From positions 1-64,000 of the forward strand of contig JBNLAN010000030.1 in assembly GCA_050302175.1 (NCBI GenBank): 64,000 nucleotides of DNA. The letters run 5' to 3'. Below, piece after piece: positions 49,721-56,820 of this stretch. The stretch comes from JBNLAN01 sp050302175 (GTDB lineage: Bacteria; Pseudomonadota; Zetaproteobacteria; Mariprofundales; Mariprofundaceae). Below the pieces are notes generated by a model. That model ran no database searches. It was not told the origin of the DNA and worked only from the letters and a program-made list of their open reading frames with translations. Each line of letters starts with the position of its first letter. Position 1 is the first letter of the stretch. Made by a program: the position numbers and the translations under genes.

Positions 49721-51372
49721 CAAACCTCCACGACCACCGGCACAACCATCGGTCTGCGACCAATCTTGCGCTTACACCAGCGACGCAGCCACACCCGAAT
49801 CTCTTCTTTGGCCGCATCTTCATCGGAAAGAAACTCTTTACCGGCGGAATCGAGGTGATCGTGCAACTCTTCAGCGGCTTCAGCAAATATCGCCTCGCCC
49901 GCCTCCTGCTGGTAGACGCCACGCGTGATGAGTTCGGGCAGTCCAAGCACCCGCCCCTCATGACGGCTGACCACCACCACAGCAGTCATAATGCCGTCAC
50001 CGGCAAGCTGACGGCGATCGCGCAACACCAGATCATCGAGCTCATGATGAATGCCATCCACGAATACTGCACCGACTTCGAAGCTTTCACCAAGGCGAAT
50101 ACCATTCGCATCCACCTCGACGCTCTGGCCGTTTTCGGCAATCACCACATCCTCGTCGCGAATACCAACAGCCGTCGCCAGCCGCTTGTGTTCGATGAGA
50201 TTCCGATACTCGCCATGCACCGGGTAGAAGTGCTTCGGACGGGTCAGGTGCATCATCATTTTCAGCTCATGCGCCTGCGCATGGCCGGAGACATGTAGTG
50301 GCGCCTGCCCTGCATGAATCACGCGCGCACCGCGTCGATAGATGTGATTGAACAGCCCGGCGATCATCTTCTCGTTACCGGGAATGGCCGAGGAGGAGAA
50401 GACCACCAGATCACCCGGATCAAGACGGATGCCGGTGAAACGATCCTGCGCAATGCGCGCCACAGCGGCACGGGATTCGCCCTGTGAACCTGTGGCAATA
50501 ATCAATAAATCCTGCGAATGGATATCCTTGGTCTCCTTGATATTCACCAGTACCCCGGCCGGCACATTCAAACGATTCAGGTCCCTGGCAATGCCTATAT
50601 TGCGCTCGAGGCTTCGTCCCGCAATCGCCACCCTGCGCCGGTTGGCCACCGCTGCATCGATAATCTGCTGAATCCGGAACATATTAGAAGCAAAGGTCGT
50701 CACTACCACTTTGCCGACACAATCGGCGATCACCTGGCGCAGTGCAGGGCCGACCACTCGTTCGGAGGGCCCGACCCCTGCACGCGTGGCATTGGTAGAG
50801 TCTGATGCAAGCAGTAGCACGCCCTGGTCACCAAGCGCCGAGAAGCGATGCAGGGCGGTAGGTTTACCATCAATAGGGGCCGGGTCGAACTTAAAATCCC
50901 CGGTATGGATAGCAATGCCGTATGGTGTGTGCAGAGCAATAGACATCGCATCCATGATCGAGTGTGTGACCGGAATGGCCTCTACTCCGAATGGCCCTAC
51001 CTCGATACGCCCCTCTTCCGGCAGGGGACGCATATCGGCCTTGTAGCCGATCTCGGAAAGCTTGCCGCCCAGAAGTCCTAGTGTCACCGGCGAGCCATAT
51101 ACCGGCGCCTTCAGCTGCGGCAACAGAAACGGCAGGCCGCCGATGTGATCCTCATGTCCGTGCGTCAGCAGCACGCCGTGAATATTCAAACCCATGGTAT
51201 GCATAGAGGAGATATCCGGAATCACCACATCCACGCCATGCTGGCCGGCTTCGGGGAAGCCCATGCCGCAGTCAACAATGACAGCATCCTGCCCGAGGGC
51301 ATAGACCATCATATTTTTGCCAAACTCGCCGACCCCGCCGAAGGGGTAGAGACGCAACGGTTGATTCTGCAT
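49720..51372 (-). CDS. rnj: ribonuclease J
   Basis: A 550-residue metallo-beta-lactamase-fold RNase with endo- and 5'-exonuclease activity in RNA decay and processing. ATG 51372 with GAGG five bases upstream, MQNQPLRLYPFGGVGEFGKNMMVY. Zinc motif LLTHGHEDHIGGLPFLL (about 75-90), HSIMDAMSIALHTPYGIAIHTGDFKFDP, then the beta-CASP domain (TTFASNMFRIQQIIDAA, SGHAQAHELKMMMHLTRPKHFYPVHGEY) and C-terminal dimerisation part. RNase J is absent from most Gammaproteobacteria, a taxonomic hint. It lies between pyrE and ftsK. Confidence 0.95.
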   Translation of the reverse strand: MQNQPLRLYPFGGVGEFGKNMMVYALGQDAVIVDCGMGFPEAGQHGVDVVIPDISSMHTMGLNIHGVLLTHGHEDHIGGLPFLLPQLKAPVYGSPVTLGLLGGKLSEIGYKADMRPLPEEGRIEVGPFGVEAIPVTHSIMDAMSIALHTPYGIAIHTGDFKFDPAPIDGKPTALHRFSALGDQGVLLLASDSTNATRAGVGPSERVVGPALRQVIADCVGKVVVTTFASNMFRIQQIIDAAVANRRRVAIAGRSLERNIGIARDLNRLNVPAGVLVNIKETKDIHSQDLLIIATGSQGESRAAVARIAQDRFTGIRLDPGDLVVFSSSAIPGNEKMIAGLFNHIYRRGARVIHAGQAPLHVSGHAQAHELKMMMHLTRPKHFYPVHGEYRNLIEHKRLATAVGIRDEDVVIAENGQSVEVDANGIRLGESFEVGAVFVDGIHHELDDLVLRDRRQLAGDGIMTAVVVVSRHEGRVLGLPELITRGVYQQEAGEAIFAEAAEELHDHLDSAGKEFLSDEDAAKEEIRVWLRRWCKRKIGRRPMVVPVVVEV

Positions 51373-51379
51373 CAAAGCC

Positions 51380-51958
51380 TCAGCTTGCGCGGCTTCCCGG
51401 CTTGATAGCCGGAAGCGCCCCTTCACGGCACAGCGGGCAATCGCCTGCATCGTAGGTCTCGACATCTAATTGAATCGCGGTTTCAAAAGGCACATCGAAG
51501 CGCCCATCCATGGCAGGCGCACGATCCACAACTGCCAATACTTGCGTTGGATTACCGCCATGCTGGCGAACCACCGCCATGCATTCGCGCACCGAACCGC
51601 CGGTGGTGATCACATCCTCGACTACCAGCAAGCGAGCCCCCTTAGGGATCGTGAAGCCGCGGCGAAGCTGCATCTCGCCCTCTTTGCGCTCGGTGAAGAT
51701 ATATGGCTTGTTCAGCAAGCGGGCGACCTCCTGCCCGATTACCAGGCCACCAATGGCCGGTGCTACCACCATATCGTAATCGTCTGGATTTACCTTGCCG
51801 ATCAATGCAGCAGCAAGTGCGGTGGCATTGTTGATATCCATCAGTACCAGTGCCGATTGCAGGTAGCGGGCGGAATGCCTGCCGCTGGAGAGAATGAAAT
51901 GACCGTTCAGAAGTGCGCCTGCGTTTTCATACATGTTCAGAATCTGTTGTTCTTGCAT
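51380..51958 (-). CDS. pyrE: orotate phosphoribosyltransferase
   Basis: Makes orotidine monophosphate from orotate and PRPP in pyrimidine synthesis. I choose ATG 51958 (MQEQQILNMYENAGALLNGHFILSSGRHSARYLQ), the usual family start, giving 192 residues; no good ribosome binding site is visible and ATG 52018 is an alternative. The PRPP-binding motif is ARLLVVEDVITTGGSVRECM (about 118-135); the catalytic loop lies near IFTERKEGEMQLRRGF. This group ends with a CPLCREG motif like the clostridial-type PyrE. First gene of the leftward operon pyrE-rnj-ftsK-lolA-fadL-rarA-crcB. Confidence 0.94.
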   Translation of the reverse strand: MQEQQILNMYENAGALLNGHFILSSGRHSARYLQSALVLMDINNATALAAALIGKVNPDDYDMVVAPAIGGLVIGQEVARLLNKPYIFTERKEGEMQLRRGFTIPKGARLLVVEDVITTGGSVRECMAVVRQHGGNPTQVLAVVDRAPAMDGRFDVPFETAIQLDVETYDAGDCPLCREGALPAIKPGSRAS

Positions 51959-52145
51959 AGGGGGTCGGGCTGTCCTTTTAACTGTTCGCGAAAATTTGCG
52001 CGATAGTAGCAGCTTCATCGCTCACACTGAACCGTGGGATATGTGCGCCCAAGGGAATTATTCAACCGCTATTATTGGAGGCTAGCTAGGTGTTCGGATA
52101 TATGCGAAAAGCTCCAACCCTATTCACACATATTCGATATATTAC

Positions 52146-52703
52146 CTATATAAAGTCCAAAGCACATAAATGGTCGTAAAATGCTTGTTTGTTAACTCCA
52201 TTTTCCCGTGGAAAGGTCTGCATGAGCTGGTAATACGCATTAACCAGGCCGTTATGAGATGATTGAATAAGCGGATCACCTCTGTTGAACTGAAACGCCT
52301 CCCCTCCTCTGACACGAGAATCCCAAGATTTAAAATAGTCCGATTGATCCTTGATCGACTGGGCCACCAGCGATTTTACGTTCACCAGAAAAGCGGGTGC
52401 ATTGAGTTCATCCAGGGTTTTCTGAATCGTTGTTATATTTTCACTATATTCCTCATAACTCTTCCCTCGCTCTCCACGACTTGCGAACCATTGCAATACT
52501 TGCACACGTTGAACAATTGCTCTGTTCACGAGGTCGAACATCTGCTCCAGATACTTTATGGAAGCAGAGTCGATTTTGGAGTATTGGGTAATAAAGTCGG
52601 TTTTTCTATGCGGAATAGCACTGTACGCCTCTTCAACGGACATGCTTTCCGCCTGGGCCGAAAAAGGAAGCACAAGTATCACTAATAGTAGGTATTTGAT
52701 CAT
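52146..52703 (-). CDS. small secreted protein of unknown function
   Basis: A 185-residue protein with a signal peptide (1-18, LLLVILVLPFSAQAE) and an all-helical mature part (SVEEAYSAIPHRKTDF, SASIKYLEQMFDLVNRAIVQRVQVLQWFASRG, ITTIQKTLDEL) ending in a possible disulfide-free DHLCALDFI. It starts ten bases after the TPR gene in the same direction, so they are probably co-transcribed. No family recognised. Confidence 0.7.
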   Translation of the reverse strand: MIKYLLLVILVLPFSAQAESMSVEEAYSAIPHRKTDFITQYSKIDSASIKYLEQMFDLVNRAIVQRVQVLQWFASRGERGKSYEEYSENITTIQKTLDELNAPAFLVNVKSLVAQSIKDQSDYFKSWDSRVRGGEAFQFNRGDPLIQSSHNGLVNAYYQLMQTFPRENGVNKQAFYDHLCALDFI

Positions 52704-52712
52704 CTTTAACTC

Positions 52713-54437
52713 CTATTCGGGCCTGAGATTGCCATAGACCATTTCACGGTAGTGACGCTCCATTTGCGCATCACCCTGTATAAACGCTATATCGGATATT
52801 TTCTTATACAGACTTGCTTTATAAATGGATTTCTCCAGAACTTGCTGGTACTTATGTAACGCATCGGTGTAATCGCCGCTGACAAAATAACTGTCGCCAA
52901 TACGTGTATGCCAGAGTGTGCTTGGCAATTCATTCTTTTCGAGATACAGGGTCATCGCCTTTGCATATTCCAGCACTTCATCGTAACGCTCTGTCCACAT
53001 CAGCAGGTAAAAATATTGCTCGGCCATGATGAATTCGCTGATCGCTTCTTGCCACATGTCAGGCATCTTTTTTCGAAAACTTTCCATCAGATCGCCATCC
53101 AGTTTGCCAGTCCACAATGCATTCAATGTAGCTTTATCCATTTTATTAATGAGTGAGAAAGCATGGGGCGAAAGCGTCCATTCGGCGCTTTGCCAATCTT
53201 TATGATGAAAGGCAACCATGGCCTGTGCGATAGCATAGCGTGGATCATCGACCCAATAGCCGTATACTCTGCCGAGCAGAATAGTGGCCCCGTTATAGTC
53301 ACCGCTTTCAGCTAATGCCAGGGCATAGGACAATTGATACATCGGCGCATCAACATGCTCCATCGCTGTGCGAAAGCGATCCACAGCCTTCTTAGGTTTT
53401 CCTGCCGCCAACTCCGTACAACCCTCCCGCCAGTGTTTGACCGCACTCAGAAACGAGAATGTTTGCGGATGCTGGCTTTCAAAAGACTTCAAAGATGTAT
53501 CGTTACCAGAGATTAAATTCAACAATGTCATCATGGCATTCTCAGGGTATAACAGGTGCTCATTTGAATCATTGAGGCCAATGTCGGTCATCTGATTGAC
53601 AGGCAGGCAGCTAGCGTGTGAATGAACCTGCTTCTGATAGTCCTGCAGATAATCGAAAAAGAGTTTGTGCCTGCCCGGAGCTTTATAGTTGTTTCGCCGG
53701 ATGATCTGTTTATCTGTCCCGATAACGACATCATCAAGATAATAAACGACGTTGGATTCATCCCTCAAATCGCCAATAAATGAAAATTTATCAACGGTGG
53801 AGCGGGCACTATTCGATACATTGGCCTGTAGCTTCAATTCAACCAATGGTCTTTCCTGTTGTTCCTGCCTGATGGTAAGGTCGTAATGACCCGCATCTAT
53901 CCTATATTTCAGGTCTACGACGTACCAAGTAAACGGCATGAGTTCAAACAACTTTTTTGGCATGCTGTCGGAGTAATGGTATAGATAGCCGTTTTTCGTC
54001 AACAACCAGAAACCGATCCCATCTTTTTTTATCTGGAAGCATCGTGGACCCGCCAAAGCTATATTGAATGGCTCCTGAGGGTTTGTGACAAGAAACGCAA
54101 AGTGGGCAAACACGGTGCCTTTTTCCTGCAAAGGGAAATAACCCTGAAGCTCGGGAAAATCCCTGTCGCCCGATACATCTTTTATTTCTACCGAATGATA
54201 GCCGCTGAAGGGAAAACTGGTGCTCAAACCCACTGTGCCTTTCGATTTCTCGTAAACCGCGAAAGTATCAGGACCCGTTTCGACATTCTGATCGTCAAAA
54301 CTGTAATCAACCAATATGCCAACAGGCTTTTCACCGCCATATGCCAAACCTGATAAAAGCAGGTTAGATAACAGTAGGCCAAGTATCAGAGATTGGATCT
54401 GCAGCAAAACAGAGGGGGCAGGTCTTGGTCCATGCAT
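52713..54437 (-). CDS. secreted TPR-repeat protein of unknown function
   Basis: ATG 54437 with GGAGG eight bases upstream gives 574 residues. N-terminal signal anchor (VLLQIQSLILGLLLSNLLLSGLAYGGE), then a beta-rich region of about 220 residues resembling a concanavalin/LamG-like carbohydrate-binding fold (GTVFAHFAFLVTNPQEPFNIALAGPRCF, FTWYVVDLKYRIDAGHYDLTI, YYLDDVVIGTDKQI), then TPR-like helices (about 340-570; YALALAESGDYNGATILLGRVYGYW, ISDIAFIQGDAQMERHYREM). Probably a periplasmic or surface scaffold. Role unknown. Confidence 0.7.
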   Translation of the reverse strand: MHGPRPAPSVLLQIQSLILGLLLSNLLLSGLAYGGEKPVGILVDYSFDDQNVETGPDTFAVYEKSKGTVGLSTSFPFSGYHSVEIKDVSGDRDFPELQGYFPLQEKGTVFAHFAFLVTNPQEPFNIALAGPRCFQIKKDGIGFWLLTKNGYLYHYSDSMPKKLFELMPFTWYVVDLKYRIDAGHYDLTIRQEQQERPLVELKLQANVSNSARSTVDKFSFIGDLRDESNVVYYLDDVVIGTDKQIIRRNNYKAPGRHKLFFDYLQDYQKQVHSHASCLPVNQMTDIGLNDSNEHLLYPENAMMTLLNLISGNDTSLKSFESQHPQTFSFLSAVKHWREGCTELAAGKPKKAVDRFRTAMEHVDAPMYQLSYALALAESGDYNGATILLGRVYGYWVDDPRYAIAQAMVAFHHKDWQSAEWTLSPHAFSLINKMDKATLNALWTGKLDGDLMESFRKKMPDMWQEAISEFIMAEQYFYLLMWTERYDEVLEYAKAMTLYLEKNELPSTLWHTRIGDSYFVSGDYTDALHKYQQVLEKSIYKASLYKKISDIAFIQGDAQMERHYREMVYGNLRPE

Positions 54438-54489
54438 TAATGCGTCCTCCGTGTACAGATCGGACACTGCCCGTCATCCGTTCGGACGA

Positions 54490-54651
54490 TTAAAACTCCT
54501 CAACAGGCTTGAGGTCAAGCAAGAAGGCTCTGATTTGCTCGGATTCGATGATATGCACGCCATGCGAGGGACGAAGCACTTCACTTCCCACCAGCAGCCC
54601 GGTTGCGCCAACGATCAGAATAGCTTCATGCCCATTACTCTCCCACAGCAA
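54490..54651 (-). CDS. possible small or 5'-truncated CDS
   Basis: A 53-codon frame from TTG 54651 to TAA 54490, with an in-frame stop shortly upstream. The peptide reads like genuine protein: ILIVGATGLLVGSEVLRPSHGV, then HIIESEQIRAFLLDLKPVEEF. No ribosome binding site is visible, and its 5' end lies 24-36 bases from the HAD gene start on the other strand, leaving little room for promoters, so it may be a remnant. Confidence 0.35.
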   Translation of the reverse strand: MLWESNGHEAILIVGATGLLVGSEVLRPSHGVHIIESEQIRAFLLDLKPVEEF

Positions 54652-54686
54652 GGAAAGTTTAGAAACATTGGTCTATGCTTCAAAGC

Positions 54687-55454
54687 ATGGAGAAGATCAA
54701 AGGCATCCTGCTCGATTTGGATGGCGTGCTCTATATCGGTCAGAAACCGATCGAAGGCGCAGCGGACGCTGTTCGTGACCTAAAAACTAAAGGATTTTCA
54801 CTGGCGGGTGTCACCAACACCACTACGCAACCGCGCCGCGCCATCGCGGAGAAACTACAGAAGATGAATATCCCTCTATCGGAAAATGATATCCTGACGC
54901 CTGCTGCATTAGCCACCCGCCGCATTGGGCAGAGAAGCGCCATGTTTTATGTGCGGGAAACGCTACTGGAGGATTTTCATGGAATCCGCCAATCCGGCAG
55001 TAATGCAGAGTTCATTGTTATGGGTGATATCGGCGGTGAGGGCTATCCGCCGGAGACCTTGAAAGAGATTTTCGAACAGGTAATGCGCGGTTCCCGCTTG
55101 ATCGCCCTGCACAAAAACCGCTTCTGGCGCAAAGAGGACGGACTGCATCTCGACCTCGGCACCTTCGTTGCGGCGGTTGAATATGCAACAGGGAGCACTG
55201 CCGAAATTGTTGGCAAACCCTCAACGCTGTTTTTCTCGGAGGCCTGCGCATCACTGCAATGCAGGCCCAGAGAGGCCCTTATGGTCGGTGACGACGTGGA
55301 ATCGGATATTGGCGGCGCTCAAAGTGCAGGCCTGAAGGGAGTGCTTGTGCAGACCGGAAAATACAATCAGGAGTTCGTTAAAAACTCCGGAATCCGCCCC
55401 GACTTGCTCATTTCCACCATCGCCGATCTGCCCGATGCCATGACTCTGCTGTAG
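54687..55454 (+). CDS. HAD-superfamily phosphatase (HDHD2/NagD-like)
   Basis: 255 residues from ATG 54687 (MEKIKGILLDLDGVLYIG); an ATG at 54675 would add four. HAD motifs: DLDGVL (I), TNTTTQPRR (II), KPSTLFFSEA with its Lys (III), and GDDVESDIGGAQSAGLKGVLVQTGKY (IV). The cap domain is the C2 type of the HDHD2/PHLPP-like family (TIGR01458 group), which acts on small phosphate esters. Substrate unknown. It stands alone upstream of the hemerythrin gene. Confidence 0.85.
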   Translation: MEKIKGILLDLDGVLYIGQKPIEGAADAVRDLKTKGFSLAGVTNTTTQPRRAIAEKLQKMNIPLSENDILTPAALATRRIGQRSAMFYVRETLLEDFHGIRQSGSNAEFIVMGDIGGEGYPPETLKEIFEQVMRGSRLIALHKNRFWRKEDGLHLDLGTFVAAVEYATGSTAEIVGKPSTLFFSEACASLQCRPREALMVGDDVESDIGGAQSAGLKGVLVQTGKYNQEFVKNSGIRPDLLISTIADLPDAMTLL

Positions 55455-55573
55455 CAAGCCGTTCGTTTGACAGCAAAATAAACTTAAATGATCTACTATA
55501 CAGTCTAAGCGGCTTAATTGTCTTTGAGGGGGGGCGAACAAGCGCTGCCACAAGTACCCATAAAGGATGTCGC

Positions 55574-55602
55574 TTGATTGGCTATACTCATGGGACTAAA
55601 GT
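55574..55602 (+). promoter_or_regulatory. promoter of the hemerythrin gene
   Basis: TTGATT at 55574-55579, a 17-base spacer and TAAAGT at 55597-55602, about 20 bases ahead of the start. The -10 hexamer is the same as that of rpmB. Confidence 0.5.
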
Positions 55603-55623
55603 ACGAGCCTCTTGGAGGGTTTC

Positions 55624-56043
55624 ATGGCGCTACAATGGGATGATTCTTACAGCACCGGCAACGATCAGGTCGATAAACAGCATAAAATCCTGTTTGACCT
55701 TATCGACAAAGTTGAGAAAAACATCGAGACAGGTGTTGATGCCGGGCGTTGCGCAAACTTCATTGATGCCCTCGGTCTGTTTACCCGCACCCACTTCTGC
55801 TATGAAGAGATCTGCATGCGGAAAGCAAAGTGCAGCCTTGCCGAAAAAAACAAGGAAGAGCACAAAAAGCTACTGGCCGCATACATGGGCTTCAAAGAGC
55901 GCTTTGAAAATGAAGGGGTCTCCGAAGATCTGATGCGTAAACTGCATGCCACACTGGAGAGCTGGATCACCAACCATATCCTCAAGGTTGATACCTCGCT
56001 TAGAGAGGCTGACCATACCAAAACCATCACTGGCAGAACCGGT
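55624..56043 (+). CDS. bacteriohemerythrin-like protein lacking one iron ligand
   Basis: ATG 55624 with GGAGG six bases upstream, 140 residues of the hemerythrin four-helix fold. The diiron ligands visible are H20 (VDKQHKILF), H57 and E61 (THFCYEEICM), H80 (EEHKKLL), H118 and D123 (NHILKVD). The seventh, in the usual H-x3-H pair of helix three, is Asn76 (EKNKEEH). Bacteriohemerythrins bind O2 or NO, or sense them in chemotaxis; the missing ligand leaves an open coordination site or weaker O2 binding. No methyl-accepting or other partner is nearby. Confidence 0.85.
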
Positions 56044-56089
56044 TAAACCCCAACCGAATAGTTCCGGATTCGGAGATAAATTCAGGGGC

Positions 56090-56136
56090 TTGTAAGTTCA
56101 AAACAATTCACCTAAAGTGCGCCTCCTTTCAGGAGG
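56090..56136 (+). promoter_or_regulatory. rpmB promoter and complementary hexamer at the ribosome binding site
   Basis: TTGTAA (56090-56095), a 17-base spacer and TAAAGT (56113-56118). CCTCCT (56122-56127) and AGGAGG (56131-56136), the perfect Shine-Dalgarno site of rpmB, are separated by three bases and could pair. The expected transcription start (about 56125) would trim the CCTCCT arm, so the hairpin matters only if transcripts begin further upstream. Confidence 0.4.
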
Positions 56137-56143
56137 TTTGACC

Positions 56144-56335
56144 ATGGCAAAACGTTGTGAAATTTGTGGTAAGGGTCCGGTAACTGGCAACAATGTCAGT
56201 CATGCCAACAATACGACTCGCCGTCGCTTTCTGCCCAACTTGCAGCGTGTTCGCGCCAAAGTTGCCGGCCAGGCCAAGCAGATTCGTGTTTGCACCAGCT
56301 GCTTGCGTTCGGGTAAAATCGAAAAAGCTGTTTAA
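56144..56335 (+). CDS. rpmB: 50S ribosomal protein L28 (zinc-binding type)
   Basis: A 63-residue large-subunit protein. The ATG at 56144 is eight bases after AGGAGG. N-terminal [19 protein letters not shown] and C-terminal [12 protein letters not shown] keep both CxxC pairs, the C+ zinc-ribbon form of L28, rather than the C- form seen in some proteobacteria. [18 protein letters not shown] is the conserved rRNA-contacting centre. In many proteobacteria rpmB is followed by rpmG; here rpmG is absent and a terminator follows. Confidence 0.97.
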   Translation: MAKRCEICGKGPVTGNNVSHANNTTRRRFLPNLQRVRAKVAGQAKQIRVCTSCLRSGKIEKAV

Positions 56336-56360
56336 CACCTCACTGAAAACCACTTTATAA

Positions 56361-56390
56361 AAAAAGGCGCCGATCCGGCGCCTTTTTTTA
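56361..56390. terminator. bidirectional intrinsic terminator between rpmB and ridA
   Basis: GGCGCCG (56366-56372), a three-base loop, CGGCGCC (56376-56382), flanked by A5 before and T7 after. It serves rpmB rightward and the ridA end of the spoT-ridA unit leftward. Confidence 0.9.
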
Positions 56391-56413
56391 TCTGCTCACC
56401 CGACCCAACCACA

Positions 56414-56806
56414 CTACTCGGCAACTCTTGCTACCAGATCGATCTCAATTTTCGCCTCTAATGGCAAAGCCGCCACTGCAACAGTCGCCCGAGCGGGACG
56501 ATGTTCACCGAGCCAGGCTGCATAAATATCATTCACGACCGGAAAGTCAGCCATATCCACCAGGAAAATATTTACTTTGATAATATCATCCACCGCAGCC
56601 CCGGCTGCCTCCAGTACTGCTGTAAGATTCAGGGTGACCTGGCTGGCTTGTTCGCGAACGCTATCGCCGACAAGCTGTCCGGTTGCAGGATCAAGACCAA
56701 TCTGTCCGGATAAAAACACCATCTCACCGCTCTTAATCGCCTGACTGTAAGGCCCTACCGCTGCCGGAGCCTCCCTGGTAGTGATTGCTTCAAGTGCATG
56801 ATTCAT
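56414..56806 (-). CDS. ridA: RidA family reactive-intermediate deaminase
   Basis: A 130-residue RidA (YjgF/YER057c) that hydrolyses 2-aminoacrylate and related enamines made by PLP enzymes. Signatures: APAAVGPYSQAIKSGEMVFLSGQIGLDPATGQLVGDSV at the N-terminus and RPARATVAVAALPLEAKIEIDLVARV at the end, in which the Arg of RATVAV binds the carboxylate and the Glu of KIEID is catalytic. It follows spoT leftward with 14 bases between, an arrangement common in proteobacteria. Confidence 0.96.
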   Translation of the reverse strand: MNHALEAITTREAPAAVGPYSQAIKSGEMVFLSGQIGLDPATGQLVGDSVREQASQVTLNLTAVLEAAGAAVDDIIKVNIFLVDMADFPVVNDIYAAWLGEHRPARATVAVAALPLEAKIEIDLVARVAE

Positions 56807-56820
56807 ATCGCCCTCCTTAC

